A stretch of 8,870 nt of DNA from an uncultured Lachnoanaerobaculum sp. (GCA_937925515.1 CALALP010000095.1:1-8870), one strand, 5' to 3'; shown: positions 1-7,496, numbered from the stretch's first letter. Numbers and translations: made by a program. The notes: generated by a model from the sequence alone, not told the origin.

Positions 1-87
1 GAAAAACAACTCTTGCTCACCGCTAACTTGCAACCAATCCCTGATTTGCAAATCATCTAAAGAACTAGCTAAACTTCCTAAAGACAT
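1..87 (-). CDS. Possible start of a further gene, cut by the window edge
   Basis: A reading frame opens with ATG at 87 and stays open for 29 codons to the left edge. Its translation begins MSLGSLASSLDDLQIRDW and looks like ordinary protein: mixed, acidic, with a plausible amphipathic helix. It lies 30 bases downstream of the GH13 stop on the same strand, so it could be the next gene of the same transcript. Against it, there is no clear Shine-Dalgarno sequence before the ATG, and an in-frame TAG sits directly upstream, so no longer start exists. I do not recognise the product, and 29 open codons could occur by chance. Confidence 0.3.
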   Translation of the reverse strand, partial: MSLGSLASSLDDLQIRDWLQVSGEQELFF

Positions 88-117
88 CTATAACTATTAA
101 TTTACAAGCAACTAATA

Positions 118-1467
118 CTATTCAAGGCAAAATACCTCTCCCATACACTTATCCAAATTGCACTCAAGAACACCACCATTTACAGTATAAGTTGCTCCTG
201 ATAATTGCCCTTTAAATTTTGCTCCCTCAAATCTGTTATCTTTAAGAGGTATCCTAAGATAAGCAGCATTTTCATCATTATTTACTGCAACTATAGCAAA
301 ATCTTCACTATCTGACATTGAAAAAGCATACTGACGATTAGTAAGAAGTAATTCCTTATAATCTCCCCTTGAAAATACCTTTTTACTCTGCCTTAGATTT
401 GCAAGTTTCATTATTGTATTGGTTACTTTGTTATGGTATTTCATGTCTTTCATGTGCTCTATATTTAACATAGGTCTTAAAGAATCATCTGAAAACTTCT
501 CTTTCTTTCCCTCAACACAAAACTCTGAACCGTAGTAAACAGACGGTATCCCAAATAATGTAAATAGGAGTATATGTACAGGTATCATATGATCTTTATT
601 ATTTAATTTTGTAAATATCCTTTCCACATCATGGTTATCCACAAAATTATAAAGCTTAATTCCATTTTTACACATATCTATAAATCTATTCACAGTATGT
701 GCTATCTCAAAGTAATTATGGTCATTATATCCTGAGTAAAGTGCTTTATGTAGCTGATAGTTCGTAACACTGTGCAAAGTCTGAGCATTCGCCCACCTCT
801 GATAATCTCCATGTATTACCTCGCCCATAAGCCAAAAACCAGGCTTTAGGCTCTCTGTAAACTTCCTTAATTTCTTCATAAAATCAAAATCAAGCACATC
901 AGCCGCATCAAGTCTTATTCCGTCTATATCAAATTCATCTATCCAAAATTTTACAACTTCACACATATAGTCTGACACTGCCGGATTTTTATAATTTAGT
1001 TTTACAAGTAAATTAAAGCCACCCCAGTTATCATAAGAAAAGCCGTCATTATATTCATTATTACCATAAAAGTTTACATTACAATACCAATCTTTATAGA
1101 TTGAATTTTCACGCTTTTCTTTTAAATCACGAAACGCAAAAAAATCTCTACCTGTGTGATTAAATACACCGTCAAGTATAACTTTTATACCTCTTTCATG
1201 ACATGTCTTTACAAATCTTTGTAAATCATAATTTACTCCAAGTCTTGAATCAAGTTTTTTATAATCCGTAGTTTCATAGCCATGACCTACCGACTCAAAA
1301 AGCGGCCCTATATAAAGTGCATTAAATCCCATTTCTTTGATATGTTCAAGCCATGGATAAATGTCATTTAATCTACTTTTTACATCATTATAATGATTTT
1401 CTTTTGGTGCTCCTGTTTCTCCTAAAGGATATATGTGATAAAAAATTGCCTCATCAAACCAAGCCAT
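118..1467 (-). CDS. GH13 alpha-amylase-family hydrolase (cyclomaltodextrinase/neopullulanase-like)
   Basis: A 449-residue cytoplasmic glycoside hydrolase with no signal peptide, expected to hydrolyse alpha-glucosidic bonds in imported oligosaccharides. All GH13 signature regions are visible. Region I is DGVFNH (99-104). Region V is LVKLN (154-158), closest to the MPKLN form of the cyclomaltodextrinase/neopullulanase group. Region II is GIRLDAAD with nucleophile D187. Region III is GEV with acid/base E216. Region IV is FVDNHD with D280. The barrel spans roughly 5-360, and a C-terminal beta domain fills about 370-449. It lacks the N-terminal CBM34-type domain that many neopullulanases carry, so it is a short form. 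The start is supported by AGGAGG (1473-1478) five bases before ATG. It is the distal gene of the sugar locus, separated from GH36 by a MITE-like insertion whose end lies 27 bases upstream of the ATG, so it may have its own promoter. Exact substrate is uncertain; family assignment is firm. Confidence 0.93.
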   Translation of the reverse strand: MAWFDEAIFYHIYPLGETGAPKENHYNDVKSRLNDIYPWLEHIKEMGFNALYIGPLFESVGHGYETTDYKKLDSRLGVNYDLQRFVKTCHERGIKVILDGVFNHTGRDFFAFRDLKEKRENSIYKDWYCNVNFYGNNEYNDGFSYDNWGGFNLLVKLNYKNPAVSDYMCEVVKFWIDEFDIDGIRLDAADVLDFDFMKKLRKFTESLKPGFWLMGEVIHGDYQRWANAQTLHSVTNYQLHKALYSGYNDHNYFEIAHTVNRFIDMCKNGIKLYNFVDNHDVERIFTKLNNKDHMIPVHILLFTLFGIPSVYYGSEFCVEGKKEKFSDDSLRPMLNIEHMKDMKYHNKVTNTIMKLANLRQSKKVFSRGDYKELLLTNRQYAFSMSDSEDFAIVAVNNDENAAYLRIPLKDNRFEGAKFKGQLSGATYTVNGGVLECNLDKCMGEVFCLE

Positions 1468-1610
1468 AAAAGCCTCCTGTTATATCAATTTTAGGGGCTG
1501 TTGCAAAATTAGTTTTGCGACTTCCTCTCAAGAAATTAGTATACAACTTTTTTATTATTTATACTATAAAAATATTTTACAACAGTCTATTATCGAGATT
1601 AGATAATTTG

Positions 1611-1771
1611 GGGGCTGTTACAAAATATTTATCCCTATGTATCTTGTCCCCCATAGGGGGACAAGATACATAACAGAAAACCTTTAAATTAGCCGATATA
1701 GTTCTCTCTGTTTCTCTATGGAAAACAAAGATAATAATAATACTAATAAAAGTTAATTTTGCAACAGCCCC
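1611..1771. mobile_element. Inner 161-bp MITE-like unit
   Basis: GGGGCTGTTACAAAAT (1611-1626) pairs with ATTTTGCAACAGCCCC (1756-1771) as 16-bp inverted repeats with one mismatch. This defines a shorter unit that shares the right end of the 278-bp element and is centred on the 37-bp palindrome at 1636-1672. The left remainder (1494 to about 1589) has its own degraded right end, so the locus may be two related units side by side. Which unit actually moved cannot be decided from one copy. Confidence 0.5.
1636..1672. repeat. Perfect 17-bp inverted repeat with 3-base loop
   Basis: The arms at 1636-1652 and 1656-1672 are perfectly complementary (TATGTATCTTGTCCCCC on the left) and are separated only by ATA. 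The central ten bases of paired sequence are G/C-rich, unlike the surrounding AT-rich DNA. In RNA of either strand this would be a very stable hairpin. It lacks a T tract directly after either arm, so it is not a standard intrinsic terminator, but it could stabilise the 3' end of the GH36 transcript or slow polymerase before the GH13 gene. Confidence 0.85.
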
Positions 1772-1867
1772 ATATAATAATAAATATAATTGTTTATTTT
1801 TCAACAGAGAACAACAAAAATAATACTATTCATAAGAATCAGTATATTAATAACATTCATTCTATCA

Positions 1868-4048
1868 TTATACTTTCTTTATCTCAAGTCTAAAGCTCTG
1901 ATATTCTTTCTTTATTTCAGGAAGTAAATAACCCACATTTAACCATGTCTTTCCTAAGCGTACATTTCCACCAATCTCATACCTAGCCTCCGGCTCAAGC
2001 CCTCTAGGGTAAACTATAATTCTTGTTGGGTTTGCCTCAAGTTTTTGAACAACTATACTTAAAAGTCCAAAACTCTTATCCTTACTTAAATGTTGCCAAG
2101 CACATATCCTGCTATTATCATAAGGACTATTTATTCTAAAGTAATCTCCCTCAAGTATAAGTTTTTCATATTTTTTATACTCTTTAACTTGTTCCTTAAC
2201 TTGGCTTTGTTCCTCGCTAGATAACTTATTTAAGTCAAGTTCATATCCAAATGTACCGTCCATTGCCACAGTTGCCCTAGTATCAAAAGGAGTTTCTCTA
2301 TGAGTTTGATGATTTGGAGATGCTGAAACATGAGAACCTGCACATGAAATAGGATATGCAAATGAACTTCCGTATTGAATCTTAAGTCTTTCAACTGCAT
2401 CTGTATCATCACTACACCAAATTTGTGGATAGTAGTACATCATTCCTAAATCATATCTACCACCACCACCACTGCAACCCTCAAAGAGTACATTTGGATA
2501 AGAAGTTGTAAGTGTTTCAAGCAATGAATAAAGCCCTAAAACATATCTAAAATGAAATTCTCCCATATTCTTAGCATCTAGCTTATGTGAATATACAGCT
2601 GCAATACTTCTATTCATATCCCATTTAATATATTCTATATTGCAAGTATCTAAGATATCTCTAATCATCTTTTCAATGCCTGCTCGCACATCTTCTCTTG
2701 TGTAATCAAGTACATATTGCTCCCTACTCTTTACACCCTTTCTATTTGGAATTCTAATCATCCAATCAGGATGCGTTCTATATAAATCAGAATCCTCTGA
2801 AATCATTTCAGGTTCAAACCATAAACCAAACTTAAGGCCTAATGCATTGACCTCATCAACAAGTTCTTTTAAACTTCTGCCAAGTTTTTTCTCATTTACA
2901 ACCCAATCGCCCAGTCCACTATTATCAATATCTCGCTTTCCAAACCAACCGTCATCTAAAACCAACATTTCAAGCCCTAGCTCGGCTGCCTTTTTTGCAA
3001 TATCTACAATCTTTTCTCCATTAAAATCAAGATAAGTTGCCTCCCAGTTATTTATAAGAGTCGGTCTATGCTTATGCACAAACTGCCCTCTTAAAAGATG
3101 ATTTCTAACTGCATCATGGAAAGAATGAGTTAATTTTTCAAAGCCACTATTTGAATAGGTTAAAACTGCCTCAGGAAGTGTTACAGACTCTCCTGCCTTT
3201 AAATGATAACTGAATTGTTCAGGATTAACTCCCATAACAAGTCTTGTTTGATTAATTTGATCTACCTCTGTTTCACATTTAAATGAACCACTATATACAA
3301 GTGCTGCTCCATAGCAAGAACCGTTGGTTTCATCAGCATTTTTACTTGCAAGAATTGCAAATGGATTTTGTTGATGACTTGAAGTTCCTCTACCACTTTC
3401 AAAAGATACTCTACCATGTACAAGGCTTGAACGCTCAAATTCTCTTTCCATAGCATGTCTACCATAAAAATGTATAAGTTCATATTCTCCAAATGTAAAA
3501 TCAAGGCAAAGTGAGTAAGCTTTTTCAATAATTGCTAACCTATCTGAAGTATTTATTATTCTAACTGCTCTTGTTATAATGTCATACTTTTCAAGTACAC
3601 CATATAAGAGTTCAACCTTTATGCCTGTTTCTCTATCAGCTAAAGTTATAATTAATGTTTCCCCCTCATCTTCATTCCAAAAGAAAGCAGGAAGTTTTTC
3701 AAGTGCATATTTTCCTTTGATAATGTCATGTGCCTCATATCTTAAATCCAAGACATTTGAGCCGTCCTCATGCACAACCTGTATACAATCTGCCCTAAAA
3801 TCTCCATTTCCATAAGTAGAATACTCTTGAGGTAAGTTATCTAAAGAGTATGCTCTATTGAAAGTTTCATAAGGATTAGGTGAAAATCCTTTTTCTGTAA
3901 CTAAATTTACATAAGATAAATCATCTTCATCATCAATTCTATTTCCATACCAACTATGAAGTAAAAAACTGAACTCATCTATTTTCATCTGATATGAAGT
4001 ATTTTTTGTGTTTAATGTAATAATTTTATTATTTACTTTTATTCCCAT
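1868..4048 (-). CDS. GH36 alpha-galactosidase
   Basis: A 726-residue cytoplasmic alpha-galactosidase, the usual size for bacterial GH36 enzymes, releasing galactose from melibiose/raffinose-type sugars. Numbered from the chosen start: N-terminal beta-supersandwich about 1-325; (beta/alpha)8 barrel about 330-650 with LVLDDGWFG (D365, D366), WFEPEM (410-415), KWDMNR (nucleophile D477) and CSDDTDA (probable acid/base D547); C-terminal beta domain after 650. CSGGGGRYDLGM near 525 matches the family glycine-rich loop. I chose ATG at 4048 (MGIKVNN) because AAGGAAAGG (4056-4064) sits seven bases upstream. An in-frame ATG at 4090 would overlap the preceding permease and has no better ribosome site. 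The gene begins 16 bases after the permease stop and is thus co-transcribed with the transporter. No missing catalytic residue or frameshift is seen. Galactose-specific activity is inferred from the family; a related alpha-N-acetylgalactosaminidase activity is a less likely alternative. Confidence 0.95.
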   Translation of the reverse strand: MGIKVNNKIITLNTKNTSYQMKIDEFSFLLHSWYGNRIDDEDDLSYVNLVTEKGFSPNPYETFNRAYSLDNLPQEYSTYGNGDFRADCIQVVHEDGSNVLDLRYEAHDIIKGKYALEKLPAFFWNEDEGETLIITLADRETGIKVELLYGVLEKYDIITRAVRIINTSDRLAIIEKAYSLCLDFTFGEYELIHFYGRHAMEREFERSSLVHGRVSFESGRGTSSHQQNPFAILASKNADETNGSCYGAALVYSGSFKCETEVDQINQTRLVMGVNPEQFSYHLKAGESVTLPEAVLTYSNSGFEKLTHSFHDAVRNHLLRGQFVHKHRPTLINNWEATYLDFNGEKIVDIAKKAAELGLEMLVLDDGWFGKRDIDNSGLGDWVVNEKKLGRSLKELVDEVNALGLKFGLWFEPEMISEDSDLYRTHPDWMIRIPNRKGVKSREQYVLDYTREDVRAGIEKMIRDILDTCNIEYIKWDMNRSIAAVYSHKLDAKNMGEFHFRYVLGLYSLLETLTTSYPNVLFEGCSGGGGRYDLGMMYYYPQIWCSDDTDAVERLKIQYGSSFAYPISCAGSHVSASPNHQTHRETPFDTRATVAMDGTFGYELDLNKLSSEEQSQVKEQVKEYKKYEKLILEGDYFRINSPYDNSRICAWQHLSKDKSFGLLSIVVQKLEANPTRIIVYPRGLEPEARYEIGGNVRLGKTWLNVGYLLPEIKKEYQSFRLEIKKV

Positions 4049-4064
4049 ACTGCTACCTTTCCTT

Positions 4065-4889
4065 TTATAATTTGCCTCCTGAAGTTGCAATACCCTCTAT
4101 GAATTGCTTTTGGAAAATTAGATATATTATAATCATCGGTACACAAGCAAGAAGTGAGGCTGCCATAAGTTGTGGATAATTGTTTGTATATTGTCCCTGC
4201 ATTTTTGCAAGTGCTGCTGAAAGAGGCATAACAGTCTTGTTTACTATCATTGGCCACATAAGATCTTTATAAGCAAATACTGCTGTAAATATTCCAAGTG
4301 CCACCATTGCAGAACGCACTAAAGGCATCATTATATAAAGAAATGTCTGTCCTATATTACAACCGTCAATTCTTGCTGCTTCTTCCAAATCTCTTGGCAT
4401 TGACATAAAACTTTGTTTTAATAAAAATGTTCCAAATGCTGACACAATTCCCGGAAATACAAGTGCAAATACTGTATCCAACATTTTCATATTACTTACC
4501 ATAATATACTGTGGAATTATAAAAATTTGTGCAGGTACCATCATTTGAAATACAACCAAACCAAACATAAGATTTTTACCTGGAAACTCAAGCCTTGCAA
4601 AAGCATAACCTGCTGTGGTTGCAGTAAGTACTGCACATAAAACTCTACCTGCAATCAAAAGAAATGTGTTTAAGTAAAGCTTAAAAAAGTCCATATTGTG
4701 TATAACTTCTTTAAAATTTGAAGTTATCCATTTTGCAGGTAAAATGGTAAATGGATCTATACTTGTAGACTCTGTAACTGTTTTAAATGCAGTAAGTGTC
4801 ATCCATAAAAAAGGTACTAACATTGTAAATGATACCAATATAAGAATAGCATGTATTATTATAGAGTTTATATTTGACTTAACTTTCAT
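4065..4889 (-). CDS. Carbohydrate ABC transporter permease, MalG/MsmG type
   Basis: A 274-residue inner-membrane subunit with six predicted membrane segments (starting near residues 10, 75, 108, 140, 192 and 243). The ATPase-contacting EAA loop reads EEAARIDGCNIGQTFLYIMMP (169-189). The C-terminus FIEGIATSGGKL is typical of the CUT1 MalG-like subfamily. The start at 4889 has a GGGAGGG ribosome site overlapping the stop of the upstream permease gene, only ten bases away, so the two permeases are translationally linked and form the transmembrane channel together. Its last codons lie just ahead of the GH36 ribosome site. The substrate cannot be read from the permease itself; the adjacent alpha-galactosidase suggests an alpha-galactoside or related oligosaccharide. 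Confidence 0.95.
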   Translation of the reverse strand: MKVKSNINSIIIHAILILVSFTMLVPFLWMTLTAFKTVTESTSIDPFTILPAKWITSNFKEVIHNMDFFKLYLNTFLLIAGRVLCAVLTATTAGYAFARLEFPGKNLMFGLVVFQMMVPAQIFIIPQYIMVSNMKMLDTVFALVFPGIVSAFGTFLLKQSFMSMPRDLEEAARIDGCNIGQTFLYIMMPLVRSAMVALGIFTAVFAYKDLMWPMIVNKTVMPLSAALAKMQGQYTNNYPQLMAASLLACVPMIIIYLIFQKQFIEGIATSGGKL

Positions 4890-4899
4890 ATTGCCCTCC

Positions 4900-5787
4900 C
4901 TAATTATAATGAACCCATTTCTTTTGTACCAACATCTGCAACAAGGTAATTATTATAATAATGACAAGAAGTACAACTATAACAGCTGCTCCCATTCCCT
5001 TATTATTATCCTTAAATGCATATTTATAAAAAAGATATACTAAGGACTGAACTTTAGGTAATGCAGGATTATCTCTGTTTATAACCATGTAAATAAGGTC
5101 AAATACTAAGAATGCACCGATAGTTCTTGTAACTGTTACAAAAAATATTGTCGGAGAAAGTAGTGGAACAGTTATATTAAAAAACTGTCTTATCCCTCCT
5201 GCACCGTCAAGACTTGATGCCTCATAGTAATCATTTGGAATTTCTTGAAGTCCTGCCAAAAATAAAATCATATTGTAACCTATGATAGACCAAACACCTA
5301 TTACAGCAATGCAGTAAACAGCTATATTAGGGTCTGAAATCCAGTTAATTTTTGTACCAAACATGTGATTTAAAAGTCCAAATTCAGAATTATAAAGCCA
5401 CCTCCATACCATAGCAATAGCCGCAGGAGCTGCAACCATTGGTAAGAAAAATACAGTTCTATAAAATGCTCTACCTTTCATCTTTCTATTTAAAAAAACT
5501 GCAAGTACTAGTGAAATAACCACTGAAAAAGGTATTTCCACAATAGCATACTTAAATGTATTTATTATAGCTTGCCATATTACATTACCTGAAAAAAGTT
5601 TTACATAGTTACTAAAACCTATAAATTTATTTCCCTTACCAAAATCTCCTGTTTTAAAAAAGCTTTCATAAATTGTTTTAAATATGGGGTAAATATTTAA
5701 AATAATAAGACCTGCCATAGTAGGTAAAATAAACGCCCAACCCCAGATAAATTCGCTTTTTTGTCTAGGTGTCAACTTTTTTCCCAT
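4900..5787 (-). CDS. Carbohydrate ABC transporter permease, MalF/UgpA/MsmF type
   Basis: A 295-residue integral membrane subunit of a CUT1 sugar importer. The N-terminal segment near residues 15-35 contains the typical ILPTMAGLIILNIYPI pattern, and further hydrophobic segments follow. The EAA loop reads EASSLDGAGGIRQFF from residue 190, followed by NITVPLL, which docks the ATPase. I chose ATG at 5787 (MGKKLTPRQK) because AAGGAGGG lies six bases before it. The in-frame ATG at 5826 falls inside the upstream terminator hairpin and lacks a ribosome site. It pairs with the permease at 4065-4889. No ATP-binding subunit is encoded beside it, as is common for importers of this type in Firmicutes that share one ATPase. 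Confidence 0.95.
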   Translation of the reverse strand: MGKKLTPRQKSEFIWGWAFILPTMAGLIILNIYPIFKTIYESFFKTGDFGKGNKFIGFSNYVKLFSGNVIWQAIINTFKYAIVEIPFSVVISLVLAVFLNRKMKGRAFYRTVFFLPMVAAPAAIAMVWRWLYNSEFGLLNHMFGTKINWISDPNIAVYCIAVIGVWSIIGYNMILFLAGLQEIPNDYYEASSLDGAGGIRQFFNITVPLLSPTIFFVTVTRTIGAFLVFDLIYMVINRDNPALPKVQSLVYLFYKYAFKDNNKGMGAAVIVVLLVIIIIITLLQMLVQKKWVHYN

Positions 5788-5809
5788 AAGTCCCTCCTTG
5801 TCAATTTTT

Positions 5810-5842
5810 AAAAAAGTCGAAGGCAAGTTTTACCTCCGACTT
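5810..5842 (-). terminator. Intercistronic intrinsic terminator/attenuator
   Basis: Read on the minus strand, AAGTCGGAGG and CCTTCGACTT form a 10-bp stem with one G-U pair (arms 5833-5842 and 5814-5823) around a 9-base loop. A run of six T follows (5815-5810, partly in the stem base). It lies between the binding-protein stop and the first permease start. In sugar ABC operons such a leaky terminator typically makes the binding protein more abundant than the membrane subunits. It could also act as a 3' stabiliser of a short binding-protein mRNA. Confidence 0.75.
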
Positions 5843-5875
5843 CATTTAAGTCTAAAGCATATTAATGTTTACTTA

Positions 5876-7231
5876 TTACTCTTCAGCTAACAATGCATTC
5901 ATATCACTAGCCGCTTTTTTACAAGCCTCGTCCATAGTTACAGCATTGCTCCAAGCCTCTACTAAATCTCTATTGTTTTGTTCTTCCCAAACAACAGTTG
6001 AACGACTTGCAGGACGGATAACTAAATCAGCATCATTGAGCATTGTAAGATAAGCCTTTAAGTTAAAGTTTGCACTCTTAGCCCAATCTTCTGACATTCC
6101 CTCGTAAGCTGCCATTGTAACACCAAGATCAGCTTGTTTTTTCTGCATATCCTTTGTTGAAAACCATTCAATAAGTTTCCAAGCTCCCTCAGGATTTTTG
6201 GTATTTGCACTAGCTGCCCAACCAAGTCCATTGTATAGGCTTACTCTCTTACCTGTAGTTGCATCTTTAGGAAGAACTGCTACATCACAGTTTTCAGCTA
6301 CATAATCATTTGATTTAAATTGAGATACCATCCAAGAACCTTGAGATAACATTGCAATCTTTCCTGACTGTAAAAGTACATCTGTTCCTGTTTCTGAAAT
6401 AACCTTTGAATCAGGCATTGCATCTTTTCTAAGTTTATCTACAAATTCCATAGCCTTTAAAGTCTTTTCATCGTCCATTCCCGACTTTTTCTTATCATCA
6501 GAAAGTACATAGCCACCCATTGAATAAACTATATTATACCAACCGTCTTGATTGTTTGACGGATTCATAGCAGTACCGAACTGACTTCCGTCAGGCTTTG
6601 TAAGTTTAACTGCCGCATTGTAGAAATCGTCCCAAGTCCAATTCTCATTTGGATATTCAACTCCTGCCTCATCAAACATCTTCTTGTTGTACCAAAGAGC
6701 TATAGTATCAATATCCTTAGGAATAGCATAGGTCTTTCCGTCATGTTGATATAAAGCTTGGATATCTTTTTTCATCTTATCCATATCAAGCTTATCGCTT
6801 GCCTTAATTCTTTCAGTAAGATCCATAAGTATTCCATTTTCCATATACTTTTGTGATTCATTTGAATGCATCCAGAATACATCAGGTAAATCTCCACCTG
6901 ATGCACCTGCCTCAAGCAAGTTCCAATACTGATCCCAAGAAATAACTTGAGTTTCTGCCTGAATACCTGTTTCGGCAGTAAAGTCCTTTATTATCTCATC
7001 AATTCCTGCCTTTTGGTTATTATCCCAAATAGCTACGGTAAGCTTTGTACCGTCTCCTGATTTCATTGACTCTGCAACCTTTGTGGTTTCATCAGTTTTA
7101 GCAGATTCTCCTGCTTTTGTAGTTTCATCTGTTTTAGGAGCGGCAGATTCTGTTTTACCTCCTCCACAAGCTGTAAGTGCCGCCATACATGCAATGGCTG
7201 ATACAAGAGTTACTAAAGTTCTTTTTTTCAT
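5876..7231 (-). CDS. Sugar-binding lipoprotein of an ABC importer (SBP family 1)
   Basis: A 451-residue extracellular solute-binding lipoprotein of the UgpB/MalE/MsmE type (CUT1). It has a lipoprotein signal peptide: MKKR, a hydrophobic core, then LTAC with acylated C22 followed by GGG. An unstructured linker (23-60) rich in Lys, Glu, Thr and Ser contains a tandem 12-residue repeat. The bilobed binding domain starts at KLTVAIWDNN (about 63) and includes YAIPKDIDTIALWYNKKMFDEAGV and the C-terminal GAWKLIEWFSTKDMQKK pattern of the family. The start is supported by GGAGG seven bases upstream of ATG. It is the first gene of the operon, next to the regulated promoter, and is set off from the permeases by a terminator-like hairpin. 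It probably delivers an oligosaccharide to the permease pair; the sugar is inferred only from the neighbouring GH36 and GH13 genes. Confidence 0.95.
   Translation of the reverse strand: MKKRTLVTLVSAIACMAALTACGGGKTESAAPKTDETTKAGESAKTDETTKVAESMKSGDGTKLTVAIWDNNQKAGIDEIIKDFTAETGIQAETQVISWDQYWNLLEAGASGGDLPDVFWMHSNESQKYMENGILMDLTERIKASDKLDMDKMKKDIQALYQHDGKTYAIPKDIDTIALWYNKKMFDEAGVEYPNENWTWDDFYNAAVKLTKPDGSQFGTAMNPSNNQDGWYNIVYSMGGYVLSDDKKKSGMDDEKTLKAMEFVDKLRKDAMPDSKVISETGTDVLLQSGKIAMLSQGSWMVSQFKSNDYVAENCDVAVLPKDATTGKRVSLYNGLGWAASANTKNPEGAWKLIEWFSTKDMQKKQADLGVTMAAYEGMSEDWAKSANFNLKAYLTMLNDADLVIRPASRSTVVWEEQNNRDLVEAWSNAVTMDEACKKAASDMNALLAEE
7064..7135 (-). repeat. Two 36-bp tandem repeats in the lipoprotein linker
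   Basis: Residues 33-44 (KTDETTKAGESA) and 45-56 (KTDETTKVAESM) of the binding lipoprotein are direct repeats, encoded by two adjacent 36-bp units with only a few base differences. They lie just after the acylated cysteine, in the flexible tether between membrane and binding domain. Such repeats change length readily by slippage; a partial third trace (KTESAAP) precedes them. Confidence 0.8.
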
Positions 7232-7304
7232 ACTTAACCTCCAAAATCATATAGTTGGTAATTCTGATTTTGATTTACAAATTTAGCAAATCAATACTAG
7301 CTAT

Positions 7305-7333
7305 AGTTTAGTGTACATTATTAATTTTAGCAA
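7305..7333 (-). promoter_or_regulatory. Candidate promoter of the sugar operon
   Basis: On the minus strand TTGCTA (7333-7328) and TAAACT (7310-7305) are separated by 17 bases, a fair but non-ideal sigma-A promoter, placing transcription start near 7298 and giving a leader of about 65 bases before the binding-protein ATG. A weak -10 fits an operon that needs an activator, and a candidate operator half-site lies five bases upstream of the -35. An alternative pair, TTGTCA (7360-7355) with AATATT (7337-7332), also has 17-base spacing but a poorer -10. Confidence 0.45.
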
Positions 7334-7338
7334 TATTC

Positions 7339-7368
7339 AAATGTTATTCATATTTGACAAAATGTTAT
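7339..7368. promoter_or_regulatory. Direct-repeat operator candidate for the AraC-type regulator
   Basis: AAATGTTAT occurs at 7339-7347 and again at 7360-7368, exactly 21 bp apart, that is two helical turns on the same face of DNA. This is the geometry expected for an AraC-family protein, whose dimer places two subunits on directly repeated half-sites. The proximal copy abuts the -35 region of the operon promoter. The same half-site recurs as a palindrome at 7567-7594 beside the regulator gene. Binding by the neighbouring regulator is inferred. Confidence 0.5.
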
Positions 7369-7496
7369 ATAGTTATTTTTTATTCCTATTATCTTTATAT
7401 TTGTTTTGAACTCATACTTATGAAAAACATTCAAAAAACAACTATTATAAAATCTTTTTTATGTGTTATTATATTTTTTTTAGCCAATCTAAACAC

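Larger units (their letters stand above)
1494..1771. mobile_element. MITE-like element with 18-bp perfect terminal inverted repeats
   Basis: GGGGCTGTTGCAAAATTA at 1494-1511 is repeated as a perfect inverted copy at 1754-1771, enclosing 278 bp with no credible gene. The core CTGTTGCAAA resembles the termini of several transposase families (IS6-type ends share it), so this looks like a non-autonomous element moved by a transposase in trans; the parent family is not determined. It fills most of the 400-bp gap between the GH36 and GH13 genes (1468-1867). Two more end-like sequences lie inside: GGGGCTGTTACAAAAT at 1611-1626 and a degenerate inverted copy around 1575-1589, so the element looks compound. 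No convincing target-site duplication is visible at the outer flanks. The rest of the gap (1772-1867) is AT-rich with no gene or clear terminator. Confidence 0.7.

Noticed and set aside
118..1467. GH13 gene as a sucrose phosphorylase, the usual partner in raffinose/msm operons
   Set aside because: Region I DGVFNHTG and region II GIRLDAAD do not match sucrose phosphorylases, which have a different region II, and the protein is somewhat shorter. The cyclomaltodextrinase-like motifs fit better.
1577..1804. 75-codon minus-strand frame across the MITE region
   Set aside because: It is mostly a translation of the inverted repeats and the palindrome, with a hydrophobic low-complexity start and no ribosome site. 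Not a credible gene.
2847..3035. Plus-strand frames inside the GH36, permease and lipoprotein genes (for example here, 3579-3815, 4696-5043, 5865-6053, 7083-7286)
   Set aside because: They are antisense shadows of clear coding regions, with low-complexity Ser/Phe-rich translations and no ribosome sites.
4039..4257. Minus-strand frame overlapping the start of GH36 and the end of the permease
   Set aside because: It is an alternative frame of two well-supported genes and shows no protein-family features.
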